A stretch of DNA of 47,464 nt from Chlamydiota bacterium (GCA_030916885.1 JAUPVT010000005.1:1-47464), one strand, 5' to 3'; numbered from the stretch's first letter, positions 1-9,829 are shown. The notes: a model not told the origin generated them from the letters alone. A program made the numbers and translations.

Positions 1-224
1 CCCAAAGAGAGCTAATGTATTTTGATCCTTATCGTATAGTATTGCGTTATAGAGTCAATCAGAGAAATCTTACTAGATAACTCACCTTACACGCATGATA
101 GAGAAAAAGGGTCTATCATAATCCTCTGTACAGGACGGTTTTTTATGAGTGGATAAAAAGAATAGTCCACAAATATGATTAGAGATCTAGCATAATACTA
201 CCAGAAATCACTCTAAGAGGTATC

Positions 225-579
225 ATGGAACATATTTGCGAACTGAAAAACAGTTTATTAAAACATTTTGACTGGAATAAGTTTAGACTAACCGTATTAG
301 TCAATGTATTAATTTGAAGGAATCTCTATAACTGATATAGCAACATGGATACTATTAGCTTACAATAGTCACCTCTTGGACAATGAAGACAAGTCTACTA
401 ACTCTAAAAGAAAAAGACTACACAGTAACTCACGGACTCTTGAGAAAAGTATTTTCAGAATCGGATTTGAAAGACTAAAGAGATGCTTATTGCATCCTTT
501 AGATAGATTACAAGAGCTTTTCGAGCACATAAAACCTTTACAAATACAAAGAAAAAAATGCGTTGTAGGTGTGTTTTGA
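225..579 (+). mobile_element. IS4-family-like transposase relic with internal deletion
   Basis: An ATG at 225, preceded by AAGAGG, opens a short reading frame (MEHICELKNSLLKHFDWNKF...) that stops at 317. It resembles the N-terminus of IS4-type transposases. From about 319 a second frame runs to 579 and contains KSIFRIGFERLKRCLLHP followed by RLQELFEHIK. This resembles the C-terminal end of the same family, where a basic stretch precedes an SIFRxGxxxL segment. The catalytic DDE core is absent, so the element is an internally deleted, inactive copy. The frame 376-579 taken alone would be called a 67-residue hypothetical protein, but I see no reason to think it is a functional gene. A related motif, TGAGTGGAT followed by an A-rich run and GTCC, occurs near both edges (about 145 and 577). 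Confidence 0.45.
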
Positions 580-752
580 GTGGATTAGAAAAAAATTGTC
601 CTCTACAGAGCTGTAAACCTATAATATTTAGTTTAATTAGTTAAGAATGAGTAATATAAGATAAAAAAATAGTGTAAAAAAGACCTATTAATATTGTATA
701 ATCTTCGTTTGAAAAAAAACTAAAATAAGAAAAGTTTAGAATTAGTTGTCTT

Positions 753-1165
753 CTAGAAAACCGAAAGCTCAGATTGATAAAAAATAGTTGGTCGATATTG
801 CGAACCAATGCAAGAAAACTGTCCATCAGATTTTGTCAGATCAATATGATACTAGTAAAAATCCAAAAGTTTTTATAGCTAATTTTCCTTGAATCATACA
901 ACACTTGAACAGCTTCTACATGTCCGGTTTTTCCTGAACAAACCATTTCATAACTAGCATTTTTTATATCTCCACCTGTATAACCCACTTGTGTTTGTAA
1001 AACATCTGGTAAATGATCAAAATCATGTTGTATACAACAAAAACACCCCTCTAAAACAGTTGCTAAATTCTTCCAGGGTCCTCTTATAATAGAATAAATT
1101 TTTGGTAAACTTTTTCTGCAAAAGCATATCCTATTAAAAAAAAGATACATCCCAAAAAAGCCCAA
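753..1165 (-). pseudogene. msrA: Peptide methionine sulfoxide reductase A, frameshifted
   Basis: MsrA reduces methionine-S-sulfoxide in proteins. The frame from 1165 carries LEGCFCCIQHDFDHL, matching the family's GCFW active-site region with its catalytic cysteine. VGYTGG, SGKTGHVEAVQVLYD and KISYKNF follow. The frame then stops at 836, but a second frame supplies the expected C-terminus: SDGQFSCIGSQYRPTIFYQSEL, read on the minus strand down to a stop at 753-755. The split indicates a frameshift near 860-880. The 5' end overlaps the MauE-like gene by about 80 bases and no clear start for MsrA is visible, so the N-terminus may also be damaged. Tryptophan of the usual GCFW motif is replaced by cysteine. 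Identification of the family is firm; whether any activity remains is doubtful. Confidence 0.8.
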
Positions 1166-1554
1166 AAATAAAGAGCAGAACGTTTTACTTGTAAAAGATA
1201 AGTCACACTTAAGCTAAGAACAAAAAAGATAAGATCTAAAAAAAAATACAGCAAAGAAGCATGTGGAATTAGCGTCCCCATACAAGCACAAGGAAGTTTA
1301 ATGCTATACCAAAAAATAGAATACCCAGCAAAAGAAGCAAAAATTAGAGCTGTAATCACCCAAATATACCAATTATATCTATATATAAAAAGAGATGAGA
1401 TAAAAAATATTTCAAAAAAACTAACCCAATACTCTAACTTTTTGAGTTTTTCAGAAGGGTGAAATACTTTTCCATAAATGGCTAGTAATAAAAAACAAGA
1501 AATGAGAATAACAGAGCTTAAAGCAATGAGTTTTTTATATCTTTTTAAGAACAT
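1084..1554 (-). CDS. MauE/DoxX-like redox-associated membrane protein
   Basis: A 156-residue protein with four predicted membrane helices (about residues 9-29, 44-60, 62-82 and 100-120, with a further hydrophobic end). A short cysteine motif C89-A-C91-M-G93 lies between helices, as in MauE-type members of the DoxX superfamily, which are thought to pass electrons or support disulfide chemistry at the membrane. A GAGGGGAGAC ribosome-binding site sits just before the ATG at 1554. It lies upstream of, and slightly overlaps, the msrA relic on the same strand. An inferred role is feeding reducing power to a methionine sulfoxide or disulfide repair enzyme; with msrA broken, that role may be lost. 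Family assignment rests on topology and the CxC motif only. Confidence 0.55.
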   Translation of the reverse strand: MFLKRYKKLIALSSVILISCFLLLAIYGKVFHPSEKLKKLEYWVSFFEIFFISSLFIYRYNWYIWVITALIFASFAGYSIFWYSIKLPCACMGTLIPHASLLYFFLDLIFFVLSLSVTYLLQVKRSALYFWAFLGCIFFLIGYAFAEKVYQKFILL

Positions 1555-1696
1555 GTCTCCCCTCTCTTTTAAAGGATATTCTTTATTGGAATATAATAAT
1601 TTTTTTTTTCACACAAGCTATTAGCTCAAGGGTTTTTATCTATATTTTGTTTGAACAAATATCCAATTAATGGAAAGTGTGATATAAGGGAAGACT

Positions 1697-2323
1697 ATGG
1701 AATATTTGTTAGAACTTATTACGCGTCATGCCCACAATGCACATTGGTATGTATTTGTAGGGATTATTTTAGCTGGTTTTAATATACCGTTAAGTACAGA
1801 TTTGCTCATTTTACTCAGTGCTTTTATCGCTGCTACCATTCTGCCTGAGCATACCTGGCATCTATTGATAAGTGTTATCCTTGGTTGTTATTTTTCTGCT
1901 TGGTGTGCTTATTGGATGGGGCGTCTTTTTGGCTCTCAGCTATCTAGATTTAAGTGGTTTCAATCGATCTTTCATTTAAATCGAATGGAAAAAATCAGAA
2001 ATTTTTATGAAAGGTATGGATTTTTAACTCTTCTCATTGGGCGTTTTATCCCTTTTGGAGTACGCAACTGCATTTTTATGTCCTCTGGAATGAGTCGTTT
2101 TAATTTTCTTCAATTCATTTTTATGGATGCTTTTGCCTGCCTTATTTGGAGCGGGATTTGCTTTTATTTATTTTACAGTTTCAGTCAATTTTATACAGTT
2201 ATATGGGAACACTTTAAAACTGCCAATATTTTTGTATTGATAGTTTTTGGTGTGACGGTAATTGCAAGAATTTGGTATAAGCAATGGAAAAGGGTCCAAA
2301 AGACGACCCCCTCTACAAACTAG
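1697..2323 (+). CDS. DedA-family membrane protein
   Basis: A 208-residue integral membrane protein of the DedA/SNARE-associated (VTT) family, whose members act as lipid scramblases or flippases, for example for undecaprenyl phosphate or phosphatidylethanolamine. The hallmark GRFIPFGVR segment (residues 115-123, family pattern RxxPxxR) is present, as is an early helical hairpin with YWMGRLFG around 72-79. Length is typical for the family. The ATG at 1697 follows AAGGGAAGAC. The next gene, pgsA, lies 40 bases downstream on the same strand, so the two probably form a phospholipid-related pair; an equivalent pair lies beside sppA/polA in C. trachomatis. The specific lipid substrate cannot be read from sequence. 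Confidence 0.8.
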   Translation: MEYLLELITRHAHNAHWYVFVGIILAGFNIPLSTDLLILLSAFIAATILPEHTWHLLISVILGCYFSAWCAYWMGRLFGSQLSRFKWFQSIFHLNRMEKIRNFYERYGFLTLLIGRFIPFGVRNCIFMSSGMSRFNFLQFIFMDAFACLIWSGICFYLFYSFSQFYTVIWEHFKTANIFVLIVFGVTVIARIWYKQWKRVQKTTPSTN

Positions 2324-2363
2324 AACTAGATTTAAGTAAAAACGAGTCCAAAAAAATCTAATT

Positions 2364-2879
2364 ATGATTGGTTTATCAAATGGCTTATCACTTTTACGAG
2401 CTCCTTTAGCATTTTTATTTCTATATGAAAGCATCCCTATGCGTATCACTGCTATTATTCTAGCCATGCTAACCGATATCGTAGATGGTTACTTAGCACG
2501 CAAACGTCGAGCTGTTACAAGACTTGGGGCTATTCTAGATCCCGCCATGGATAAGTTTTTTGTGTTTTTTATTTTATCTATTTTGTTGATGGAAAAAAGA
2601 TTACCTATCTGGCAAGCCTGTGCGATTGTTTCACGTGATTTTTTCTTGTGTTTATTTGGCCTCTATTTAAGTTTTCGCTCTGCTTGGGCAGGATATCACT
2701 TCCAATCAATTCGATGGGGCAAAGTATCCACAGCTCTGCAGTTTTTTATTTTAATCGGGCTAGCTATAGGCTATCGATTCCCTTCTTATTTATATTTATT
2801 GTTCATAACACTCGGTCTTTTAGCTTTTATAGAACTATTTAAAAGACAACTATTAGTTATCAAACAAAATAGCTCTTAA
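2364..2879 (+). CDS. pgsA: CDP-alcohol phosphatidyltransferase (PgsA-like)
   Basis: This enzyme probably transfers a phosphatidyl group from CDP-diacylglycerol to glycerol-3-phosphate, the committed step to phosphatidylglycerol. The family signature is complete: D38-I-V-D41-G-x2-A45-R46-x8-G55-x3-D59-x3-D63, which binds the catalytic metals. The protein has 171 residues and about six membrane helices, typical of the family. No strong ribosome-binding site precedes the ATG at 2364, consistent with translational coupling to the DedA gene. It runs convergently into mscS with a single base between stop codons. Other CDP-alcohol transferases (cardiolipin or phosphatidylserine synthase) share the motif; PgsA is favoured by length and by chlamydial gene order. 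Confidence 0.85.
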   Translation: MIGLSNGLSLLRAPLAFLFLYESIPMRITAIILAMLTDIVDGYLARKRRAVTRLGAILDPAMDKFFVFFILSILLMEKRLPIWQACAIVSRDFFLCLFGLYLSFRSAWAGYHFQSIRWGKVSTALQFFILIGLAIGYRFPSYLYLLFITLGLLAFIELFKRQLLVIKQNSS

Positions 2880-2880
2880 A

Positions 2881-3930
2881 TCATTTTTTAATAACCATTA
2901 TGGGGTTAGGTACCTGAATACCCATTTGCTGGATTGTCTTATACAAAAGATATAAAGCTTCTTGTTTTACTAGTAAAAACTGTTTATACCTGGTCTCCTT
3001 AGAATAAACCTCTATAAACAACTCTAATGAGTAAGCTCCGAAAGAGGAGAAAACGACATTAATTGGTAAATAAGCATCTACTGATGGGTGTTTTTCAAAC
3101 ACCTCTTTTAAGGTTTTTGTTAATTCTTCTAGCTTCGCAAAATCCTCTTTCCTAATACCTACCGTAATTTGAATACGTCGATGACTCATTCTCGATGTAT
3201 TAACGACAGAGATCGTAGAAAAAATGGCATTGGGTAAATAGACTAATCGCTTATCCTTATCTCTTACTACGGTTAAATACCAACCTATTTCCTCTATAAC
3301 TCCTTCTAAACCTCCGCGATCGGGCAAGGAAATGTAATCGCCTAACACAAAAGGACGATTGATCCAAAGCATCATGCCTCCAAAAAAATTGGCAATAACC
3401 TCTTTAGCTGCAAATCCTAAAGCTGCAGCGCCTACTCCTCCAAACGCCATTAGAGGGACCATGTCTAGTCCCCAAATTTGTAAGATGATCAGCAAAAATA
3501 TAGAAATAACCGCAATAGAAATTAATCGACCTATCATATGCACATGTGACATATCGATTTTTTTGATAGTATGCTTAAAATAAATGAGATCTCTTTCTAT
3601 TTCTTTTTTCCAGCGCAAAAATATCCAAGCTAGGGTAAAAATAACAGCTGTTTTAAAAAAGGAATAACTATACGTATAGACAAGGGGGAGCTGAAAATGA
3701 ACCGCCACAAGAGAAACAATTAAACAAACACCAAAAACCCATAGAAAAAGAGAACTGGGTAAGTAAAAAATCGTATCAACCCTTCCCTTCCATCGATCTA
3801 TAGGGAAACGTTTCGCTATTTTCTTGAGGGTTTTCTTGAGAAAAAAACTGATAAAAGTTAGCAGCCCAAGATAAATTATAATTTCTAACCACCAAAATCG
3901 TTGCAAATCTGCAAAAGAAAAACTAATCAT
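2881..3930 (-). CDS. mscS: Small-conductance mechanosensitive channel (MscS family)
   Basis: A 349-residue membrane protein. Four or five N-terminal helices are followed by the pore-lining MscS segment (GVGAAALGFAAKEVIANFFGG) and the beta domain (FVLGDYISL, then GVIEEIGWYLTVVRDKDKR and PNAIFSTISVVNTSR). These are hallmarks of channels that open under membrane tension to release solutes during hypo-osmotic shock. The longer N-terminus places it with YnaI/MscM-like members rather than minimal E. coli MscS. The gene is convergent with pgsA and divergent from sppA, with a 134-base divergent intergenic region containing both starts. In an intracellular bacterium it could protect the cell on release from the host. 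Assignment is strong; gating properties are unknown. Confidence 0.88.
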   Translation of the reverse strand: MISFSFADLQRFWWLEIIIYLGLLTFISFFLKKTLKKIAKRFPIDRWKGRVDTIFYLPSSLFLWVFGVCLIVSLVAVHFQLPLVYTYSYSFFKTAVIFTLAWIFLRWKKEIERDLIYFKHTIKKIDMSHVHMIGRLISIAVISIFLLIILQIWGLDMVPLMAFGGVGAAALGFAAKEVIANFFGGMMLWINRPFVLGDYISLPDRGGLEGVIEEIGWYLTVVRDKDKRLVYLPNAIFSTISVVNTSRMSHRRIQITVGIRKEDFAKLEELTKTLKEVFEKHPSVDAYLPINVVFSSFGAYSLELFIEVYSKETRYKQFLLVKQEALYLLYKTIQQMGIQVPNPIMVIKK

Positions 3931-4064
3931 GTCTATTGCTCTATAAAAAAGTAAATCCTAGTATATACTCTATGCAATTTTCTTAGACAAGGTGAAAAGC
4001 TGGATCAAAAAGCTATATTTCTCTAAGATTCAAGAACCCATAATATCATATTGGAGATAAAAAA

Positions 4065-5111
4065 ATGCACTACCCTAGAGAATCGATTATAGTTTCTACT
4101 ATCCGTTCCTTTTTTCGTTCTTTTGCTGTTTTTATCGGTTTCTTTACAGCTTTTATGCTTCTCCTATTTGGTTTAATCAGTTTATCCTCCCCCTATATAC
4201 AACCAGAAAGAAGCACGCTTTTGCTTAGTCCCGATGCTAAAGGACAAAGGCAGCTACTAAGCCCTACTTCTGCAGTCATATTAAAATTAGACATCTCTGG
4301 AATAATAGGAGTGAAAAATCTCACTACAGAGAAAATTACTTCTTTATTACTCGATGCCCAAGAAGGGGTATTACAAAATGATCGGGTAAAGGCGGTTTTA
4401 CTTCACATAGATACTCCAGGAGGAGCTGTAACAGATTCAGATGGAATTTATCGCGCCATAATGGCCTTCAAAGAAAAACATAAGCTACCTGTTTACGCGT
4501 ACGTAGATGGATTATGTGCATCTGGTGGCATGTATATTGCTTGCGCTGCAGATAAGGTATTTGCCTCTTCTACCAGTGTTATAGGATCTGTTGGGGTACG
4601 TTTTGGTCCAGCTTTCAACTTCTCTACTTTGATGCAACGCTATGGAGTAGAGGCTTTGACAATTACACAAGGTAAAGATAAGGATGCATTAAACCCTTTT
4701 AGACCTTGGAAAGCAGATGAAGATATTTCTTATCGGAACTTAATCTCTGCCATGTATAAGCAATTTGTAAATCTTGTTACATCAGCACGCCCCTCTTTGA
4801 ACAAGCAAAAGCTCATTTCCGATTATGGCGCTCATGTATTTATATCTGAAGAAGCATTGGAATATGGCTATATAGACGTTGCAAATAGCAACTATAATGA
4901 AGCACTAGAAGCACTTGCCAGCCAAGCAAACTTAGAATCTTATCAAGTAATGACCATACAAATCGCTTATAACTTTCTATCAGAGCTATCCCAAGCTAGA
5001 TATTCTTTTATAGAAAAAATGAGTAATTTATTTTCTCCTAAAACTCATTCTCTTTATCCAGAATTAGAAGGTAAATTTCTCTATCTTTATCAACCAGGAC
5101 AACTTCTTTAA
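4065..5111 (+). CDS. sppA: Signal peptide peptidase SppA/SohB-type (S49 protease)
   Basis: Membrane-anchored serine protease of family S49 that cleaves remnant signal peptides or membrane proteins in the bilayer. One N-terminal membrane helix (about residues 18-42) anchors it. The nucleophile motif CASGGMY places the catalytic serine near residue 153, and the expected general-base lysine lies about 50 residues later in GKDKDALNPF (near K204). At 348 residues it is the short single-domain form, which must assemble as an oligomer. GGAG precedes the ATG at 4065 by nine bases. It lies immediately upstream of polA, as CT494 does to CT493, but a strong hairpin with a T-run lies between them. Confidence 0.88.
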   Translation: MHYPRESIIVSTIRSFFRSFAVFIGFFTAFMLLLFGLISLSSPYIQPERSTLLLSPDAKGQRQLLSPTSAVILKLDISGIIGVKNLTTEKITSLLLDAQEGVLQNDRVKAVLLHIDTPGGAVTDSDGIYRAIMAFKEKHKLPVYAYVDGLCASGGMYIACAADKVFASSTSVIGSVGVRFGPAFNFSTLMQRYGVEALTITQGKDKDALNPFRPWKADEDISYRNLISAMYKQFVNLVTSARPSLNKQKLISDYGAHVFISEEALEYGYIDVANSNYNEALEALASQANLESYQVMTIQIAYNFLSELSQARYSFIEKMSNLFSPKTHSLYPELEGKFLYLYQPGQLL

Positions 5112-5149
5112 CCCTTCTTATCTCCTCCCTATTTTAGGAAGGGTTTTTT
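5110..5149 (+). terminator. Rho-independent terminator between sppA and polA
   Basis: AACCCTTC (5110-5117) pairs with GAAGGGTT (5138-5145) and is followed by a run of six Ts ending at 5149. The hairpin overlaps the sppA stop codon and ends only six bases before the polA ATG, leaving little room for a polA promoter downstream. It may act as an attenuator rather than a full stop. Confidence 0.75.
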
Positions 5150-5155
5150 ATATTC

Positions 5156-7801
5156 ATGAATAAAATTTATATTATAGACGCTGTTAATCTTTTGTTTCGA
5201 GCCTATTATGCCATTTCTCCTATGACCAATTTGAACGGAGAATCCACCCATGCATTATATGGATTCATTCGTTCTGTTTATAAATTAATCAAAGATTTCT
5301 CTCCTGATTATTTAATCTGCGTATTTGATGGCCCAGACAACAAAAGATCACGAACCAAGATCTATAATGAATATAAAAGTCATCGCACTTCTATGCCGCT
5401 AGATTTAGTGGAGCAGTTACAAAGGGTTTTATACTTTTGTGAAATTTCAGGAATTCCTTTTTTATCAATAGAGGGAATAGAAGCAGATGATACAATAGGA
5501 AGTATTGCAAAATGGGCTGAAAAAGAAGGCTCTGAAGTATTTATTTGTTCGAGTGATAAAGATTTGTGCCAACTTGTTTCAGAAAAAATCCATATCATTC
5601 ATTTACACAAAGACAACCTATTAATCGATAAACAAAAAGTAAAAGATCAATATGGAGTTGAGCCTGCAAAAATTGTTGATTTTCTGGCTATAACAGGAGA
5701 CACCTCTGACAACATTCCCGGGTTAGAGGGTTTTGGGCCAAAAACGGCATCCTTGTTACTCAATCAATATGGCTCCTTAGAAGAGATTTTAGCAAATTCT
5801 AGTAAGATCAAAGGGAAAAAAGGAGATACCCTTATTCAACAAAAAGAGGTTGCTTTGATGAGTAAGCAACTTGCAAGAATTGATATACAAATTGAAATCC
5901 CTACTCAAACCTCTTTTTTTCAGCTTAAACACCCTAGCGTTCCAAAAGTTAAACGTTTTTTTCAAGAGATGCATTTTCTTTCTTTATTAAAAGAGCTGCC
6001 TCTTGACATAGTAGCTCTTAAGAAAAATTACTGCTTAGTCAATGATTTAGAATCCCTAGAACAGCTACTTAAAAAATTGGAAAAAGAAACAAAGATTTGC
6101 ATAGATACAGAAACAACGCATGTACACCCTATGTTAGCTCAACTCGTAGGGATTGGATTTGGTATTCAGCCAGGACATGCTTGGTATGTCTCTTTAAATG
6201 GATTTTTAAGTAAAGAAGTTATTCTTGAAAAAATTAAACCTCTTTTAGAAAAAAAAGAAATGGGTTTTGTTGGCCACAATATCAAATATGATCTGCATGT
6301 ACTAAAAAACGAGAACATCTCCTTACAATCGATTCATTTTGATACCATTTTAGCCTCTTATTTGTTACATCCTAATACACAAAGACATAGTCTTGATGAG
6401 TTATCGTTGCAACGATTAGGCAGAGAAAAAATACCCATTGAGAGTTTAATAGGTAAGGGAAAAAAACAAATATCCATGCTAGATGTTCCTCTTGATTTGA
6501 TAAAGGATTATTGCTGTGAAGATGTGGATTGCACTCTGCAATTAAAAGAACAATTAGAAACAGAATTACAGGAACAAGGCTTGTTTATCTTATTTGCAGA
6601 AATAGAAATCCCTTTAATTTTTGTTCTTGCAAAAATGGAACGCAATGGTGTTTATGTAAATATAAAAACTTTAGAAAAAACATCCCTTGCCCTGTCTTCT
6701 AAGATTTTACATCTTGAGCAACAAATTTATGAACTATCAGGTCAGAAATTCAATTTGAATTCGCCTAAACAATTAAGCTCTGTTCTATTTGAGAAATTAC
6801 AAATCAAACCTCCTAAGAAAACAACAACAGGTTATTCTACATCTATAGATGTGCTAGATACACTTAAAGAAAAATACCCTATTATTAAAAAAATCATAGA
6901 ATACCGTACTCTTGAAAAACTGCGCTCTACTTATGCCGATTCATTACCTCTGCAAATAAACCCTGTAACAAAACGGATTCACTGCACATTTAACCAATCT
7001 ACAGCAGCAACGGGCCGTCTATCTTGTCAAAATCCAAACCTACAAAATATTCCAGTTCGAACAGAAGAAGGAAAAAAGATTCGTCAGGCATTTGAACCTC
7101 AAGAACTCGACTATAGTTTCTTATCAGCTGATTATTCACAAATTGAGCTAAGGATTTTAGCTCATCTCTCAGAAGACCCTACTTTGATTCAAGCATTCAA
7201 TAATCAAGAAGATATTCATAGTTATACCGCTTCGTTAGTCTTTGGGGTACCTATTTCTGAAATAACTCCCACTATGCGCTATCAAGCAAAAGCCGTTAAT
7301 TTTGGAATCTTATATGGGAAACAAGCTTTTAGCTTATCTCAAGATCTTAATATTTCTTACAAAGAGGCAGAAACCTTTATTGCCACTTATTTTCAACGCT
7401 ACCAAAAAGTAAAGGATTTTATTGAATTTTGTGAAGAAACTGCGCGCAAAACAGGTAAAGTGGTAACCATTACTGGTCGACAGCGTCCTATTGCAGAAAT
7501 CCACAATAAAAACCCCTCTGTTCGAGCATTTGGAAAAAGATTAGCTATTAATACGCCCCTTCAAGGAAGTGCTGCGGATTTGATTAAAATAGCAATGATC
7601 CAGGTAGATAATTATTTAAAACGATCTTCTAAAAAAGCTAAAATGATCTTACAAGTACATGACGAGCTCTTATTTGAAGCTTTAGATCAAGACATTGTAT
7701 TACTAGGAAAGGAAGTAAAGCAGATTATGGAGAATGTCATGTCTTTAAAAGTTCCTTTAGTAGTAGATATTGCTATTGGAAAAAATTGGAGTGAATGCTA
7801 A
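5156..7801 (+). CDS. polA: DNA polymerase I
   Basis: Full-length 881-residue DNA polymerase I, used for Okazaki-fragment processing and repair. The N-terminal 5'-3' exonuclease domain begins IYIIDAVNLLFRAYYA and continues through GIEADDTIGSIA and DNIPGLEGFGPKTA. The central 3'-5' proofreading domain keeps the metal-binding pair in CIDTETTHV (near D317), so proofreading is probably active. The polymerase domain has motif A DYSQIELR (near D659), the finger helix RYQAKAVNFGILYG, and motif C QVHDE (near D836). The ATG at 5156 directly follows the sppA terminator. The last seven bases overlap the start of coaE, implying translational coupling. No truncation is seen. Confidence 0.97.
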   Translation: MNKIYIIDAVNLLFRAYYAISPMTNLNGESTHALYGFIRSVYKLIKDFSPDYLICVFDGPDNKRSRTKIYNEYKSHRTSMPLDLVEQLQRVLYFCEISGIPFLSIEGIEADDTIGSIAKWAEKEGSEVFICSSDKDLCQLVSEKIHIIHLHKDNLLIDKQKVKDQYGVEPAKIVDFLAITGDTSDNIPGLEGFGPKTASLLLNQYGSLEEILANSSKIKGKKGDTLIQQKEVALMSKQLARIDIQIEIPTQTSFFQLKHPSVPKVKRFFQEMHFLSLLKELPLDIVALKKNYCLVNDLESLEQLLKKLEKETKICIDTETTHVHPMLAQLVGIGFGIQPGHAWYVSLNGFLSKEVILEKIKPLLEKKEMGFVGHNIKYDLHVLKNENISLQSIHFDTILASYLLHPNTQRHSLDELSLQRLGREKIPIESLIGKGKKQISMLDVPLDLIKDYCCEDVDCTLQLKEQLETELQEQGLFILFAEIEIPLIFVLAKMERNGVYVNIKTLEKTSLALSSKILHLEQQIYELSGQKFNLNSPKQLSSVLFEKLQIKPPKKTTTGYSTSIDVLDTLKEKYPIIKKIIEYRTLEKLRSTYADSLPLQINPVTKRIHCTFNQSTAATGRLSCQNPNLQNIPVRTEEGKKIRQAFEPQELDYSFLSADYSQIELRILAHLSEDPTLIQAFNNQEDIHSYTASLVFGVPISEITPTMRYQAKAVNFGILYGKQAFSLSQDLNISYKEAETFIATYFQRYQKVKDFIEFCEETARKTGKVVTITGRQRPIAEIHNKNPSVRAFGKRLAINTPLQGSAADLIKIAMIQVDNYLKRSSKKAKMILQVHDELLFEALDQDIVLLGKEVKQIMENVMSLKVPLVVDIAIGKNWSEC

Positions 7802-8400
7802 AATTGAAAAAGCTAGCTATAACTGGTGGTTTATCCTCTGGAAAAACAACTGTATGCCATTTATTTAAAGACTTGGGTGCTTTTGTTGTAAGTGCTGATA
7901 AGATTGTCCATAACTTACTAGTACCAGACAGTGTAATTGGGCAAAAGGTAATCCAATTATTTAGTTTAAACATTGTTGAAAATAATTCTTTAAATAGAAA
8001 AAAAATCGCACAACAAGCTTTTCTTGATCTAAAGCTTTTAAAAGCCTTAGAAGCATTAATTCATCCTGTTGTGTATGCTGAAATTGAAAAAGAATATCAA
8101 CATGCTAGGCAAGCTGGTAAATACCTTTTATTTGTAGCTGAGATTCCCTTACTATATGAGCTATTTAAACAAGACGAATTTGATATTGTCATTACAGTTA
8201 CCGCTGATCTATCCATATGCCAAGAGCGATTCATCAAACAAACACATCAAACAATAAGAGAATTTGAGCAACGCATGGCTCAACAAATCAATCCTGAAAA
8301 TAAAGCAAAAAAGTCTGACTACGTGATTAAAAACAATGAAAGTTTAGCATGTCTGAGAGATCAAGTGACTAAATTATATTCATTGCTAACCACTCAATAA
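7795..8400 (+). CDS. coaE: Dephospho-CoA kinase
   Basis: Catalyses the last step of coenzyme A synthesis, ATP-dependent phosphorylation of the ribose 3'-hydroxyl of dephospho-CoA. The 201-residue P-loop kinase has a Walker A-like motif [16 protein letters not shown] near the N-terminus, then [12 protein letters not shown] and the lid region with ERFIKQTHQ and EFEQRMAQQ, matching the family's conserved blocks. Length is typical. The start codon overlaps the polA stop region by seven bases. Order polA-coaE-rho is conserved in chlamydiae. Function is housekeeping and in the cytoplasm. Confidence 0.93.
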   Translation: MLKLKKLAITGGLSSGKTTVCHLFKDLGAFVVSADKIVHNLLVPDSVIGQKVIQLFSLNIVENNSLNRKKIAQQAFLDLKLLKALEALIHPVVYAEIEKEYQHARQAGKYLLFVAEIPLLYELFKQDEFDIVITVTADLSICQERFIKQTHQTIREFEQRMAQQINPENKAKKSDYVIKNNESLACLRDQVTKLYSLLTTQ

Positions 8401-8437
8401 AATTTATAGGCAATTTAACGAAGGAGCCTCAACTTCA

Positions 8438-9775
8438 ATGACAAACGAAGATACCACTCAAGGGTTTCAGGACCCAGAACAAAATAATTCTTCTCTTTCT
8501 ATGACCACTCCCGTCGAGTCGATTACGAAAATAGCTGATCTTCAAAGAATGAATATGGACCAACTTACGCTCTTTGCACGCAATATTGGTCTGAAAAATC
8601 TCGGCGCACTTACAAAATCTCAGATAGTTTTTGAAATCGTAAAGTTTTTGTCTGAAAAACCTCAAGAGGTTTTGGTAGGAGAAGGAGTTCTTGAAATTCT
8701 GCCGGATGGATTTGGCTTCTTACGTTCTCCTAATTATAACTATCTTCCTTCTGCTGAGGATATCTATGTTTCACCAGCACAGATTCGTCGCTTTGATTTA
8801 AAGAAAGGAGATACGGTATATGGAACCATCCGTTCTCCTAAAGAAAAGGAAAAATATTTTGCTCTGCTAAAAGTAGAAAAAATTAACAATAAACCTCCTG
8901 AAAAAGCAAGAGACCGTATTTTATTTGAAAACCTTACCCCTCTTTATCCCGATGCTCGCCTTGTGATGGAATGTGGTAAGGAAAAACTCAGTCCACGAGT
9001 TCTTGACTTAACAGCTCCTTTTGGAAAAGGGCAAAGAGGACTTATTGTAGCACCACCTCGCACTGGAAAAACCATGATTTTACAGACTATCGCCAATTCT
9101 ATTGCTGTCAATCATCCAGAAGTATTCCTAATGGTTTTATTAATTGATGAGCGCCCAGAAGAGGTTACTGATATGATTCGTAGCGTCAAAGGAGAGGTTA
9201 TTTCCTCTACTTTTGACGAACCTCCTGAAAGACACGTTCAAATCGCTGAAATGGTCATTGAAAAAGCACGACGTCTTGTTGAATATGGTCATGATGTATT
9301 GATTCTCTTAGATTCTTTAACCCGTTTAGCGCGTGCTTATAATACAGTTCAGCCTCATTCTGGTAAAATTTTAACAGGAGGAATTGATGCAAATGCTTTG
9401 CATAAACCAAAAAGATTCTTCGGTGCAGCAAGAAATATAGAAGAAGGCGGCTCTTTAACAATTATTGCAACTGCATTGATTGATACTGGATCTCGTATGG
9501 ATGAGGTAATCTTTGAAGAATTCAAAGGAACCGGAAACATGGAGCTAGTTCTAGATCGACGCTTAGCCGATCGTCGAGTATGGCCAGCTATTGACCTGAT
9601 TAAAAGTGGAACTCGTAAAGAAGAGCTTTTATATCATCCAGAAGAGCTTGAAAAAATTTATGTTATGCGTCAAGCATTAGCGGATCTAGCTCCCTTAGAT
9701 GCCATGAACTTACTACTTGGCCGTCTTAAGAAAACCGGTAGTAATGCTGAGTTTCTTCTAACCATGAAAGAATAA
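8438..9775 (+). CDS. rho: Transcription termination factor Rho
   Basis: Hexameric RNA helicase that terminates untranslated transcripts. The 445-residue protein has an acidic, low-complexity N-terminal leader (residues 1-30), a Rho N-terminal helical region ([21 protein letters not shown]), the cold-shock-like RNA-binding domain ([17 protein letters not shown]), and the RecA-type ATPase core. Walker A is APPRTGKT (K near 211); Walker B and arginine-finger regions follow ([41 protein letters not shown]). GGAG precedes the ATG at 8438. A strong hairpin terminator follows. Nothing unusual is seen apart from the short extra N-terminal leader. Confidence 0.97.
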   Translation: MTNEDTTQGFQDPEQNNSSLSMTTPVESITKIADLQRMNMDQLTLFARNIGLKNLGALTKSQIVFEIVKFLSEKPQEVLVGEGVLEILPDGFGFLRSPNYNYLPSAEDIYVSPAQIRRFDLKKGDTVYGTIRSPKEKEKYFALLKVEKINNKPPEKARDRILFENLTPLYPDARLVMECGKEKLSPRVLDLTAPFGKGQRGLIVAPPRTGKTMILQTIANSIAVNHPEVFLMVLLIDERPEEVTDMIRSVKGEVISSTFDEPPERHVQIAEMVIEKARRLVEYGHDVLILLDSLTRLARAYNTVQPHSGKILTGGIDANALHKPKRFFGAARNIEEGGSLTIIATALIDTGSRMDEVIFEEFKGTGNMELVLDRRLADRRVWPAIDLIKSGTRKEELLYHPEELEKIYVMRQALADLAPLDAMNLLLGRLKKTGSNAEFLLTMKE

Positions 9776-9790
9776 TTTTTCTCTTAAATT

Positions 9791-9829
9791 ACACATCTTA
9801 ATATGGAATTAAGATGTGTTATTTTTTTT
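9791..9829 (+). terminator. Rho-independent terminator after rho
   Basis: A perfect 12-base stem, ACACATCTTAAT (9791-9802) with ATTAAGATGTGT (9808-9819), encloses a five-base loop and is followed by a run of eight Ts. It ends the sppA/polA-coaE-rho transcription unit. Confidence 0.85.

Noticed and set aside
376-579. Independent 67-residue protein
   Set aside because: It starts with TTG and reads as the tail of an IS4-type transposase; no ribosome-binding site.
641-826. 61-residue ORF on the minus strand
   Set aside because: It overlaps the frameshifted msrA tail in the wrong frame.
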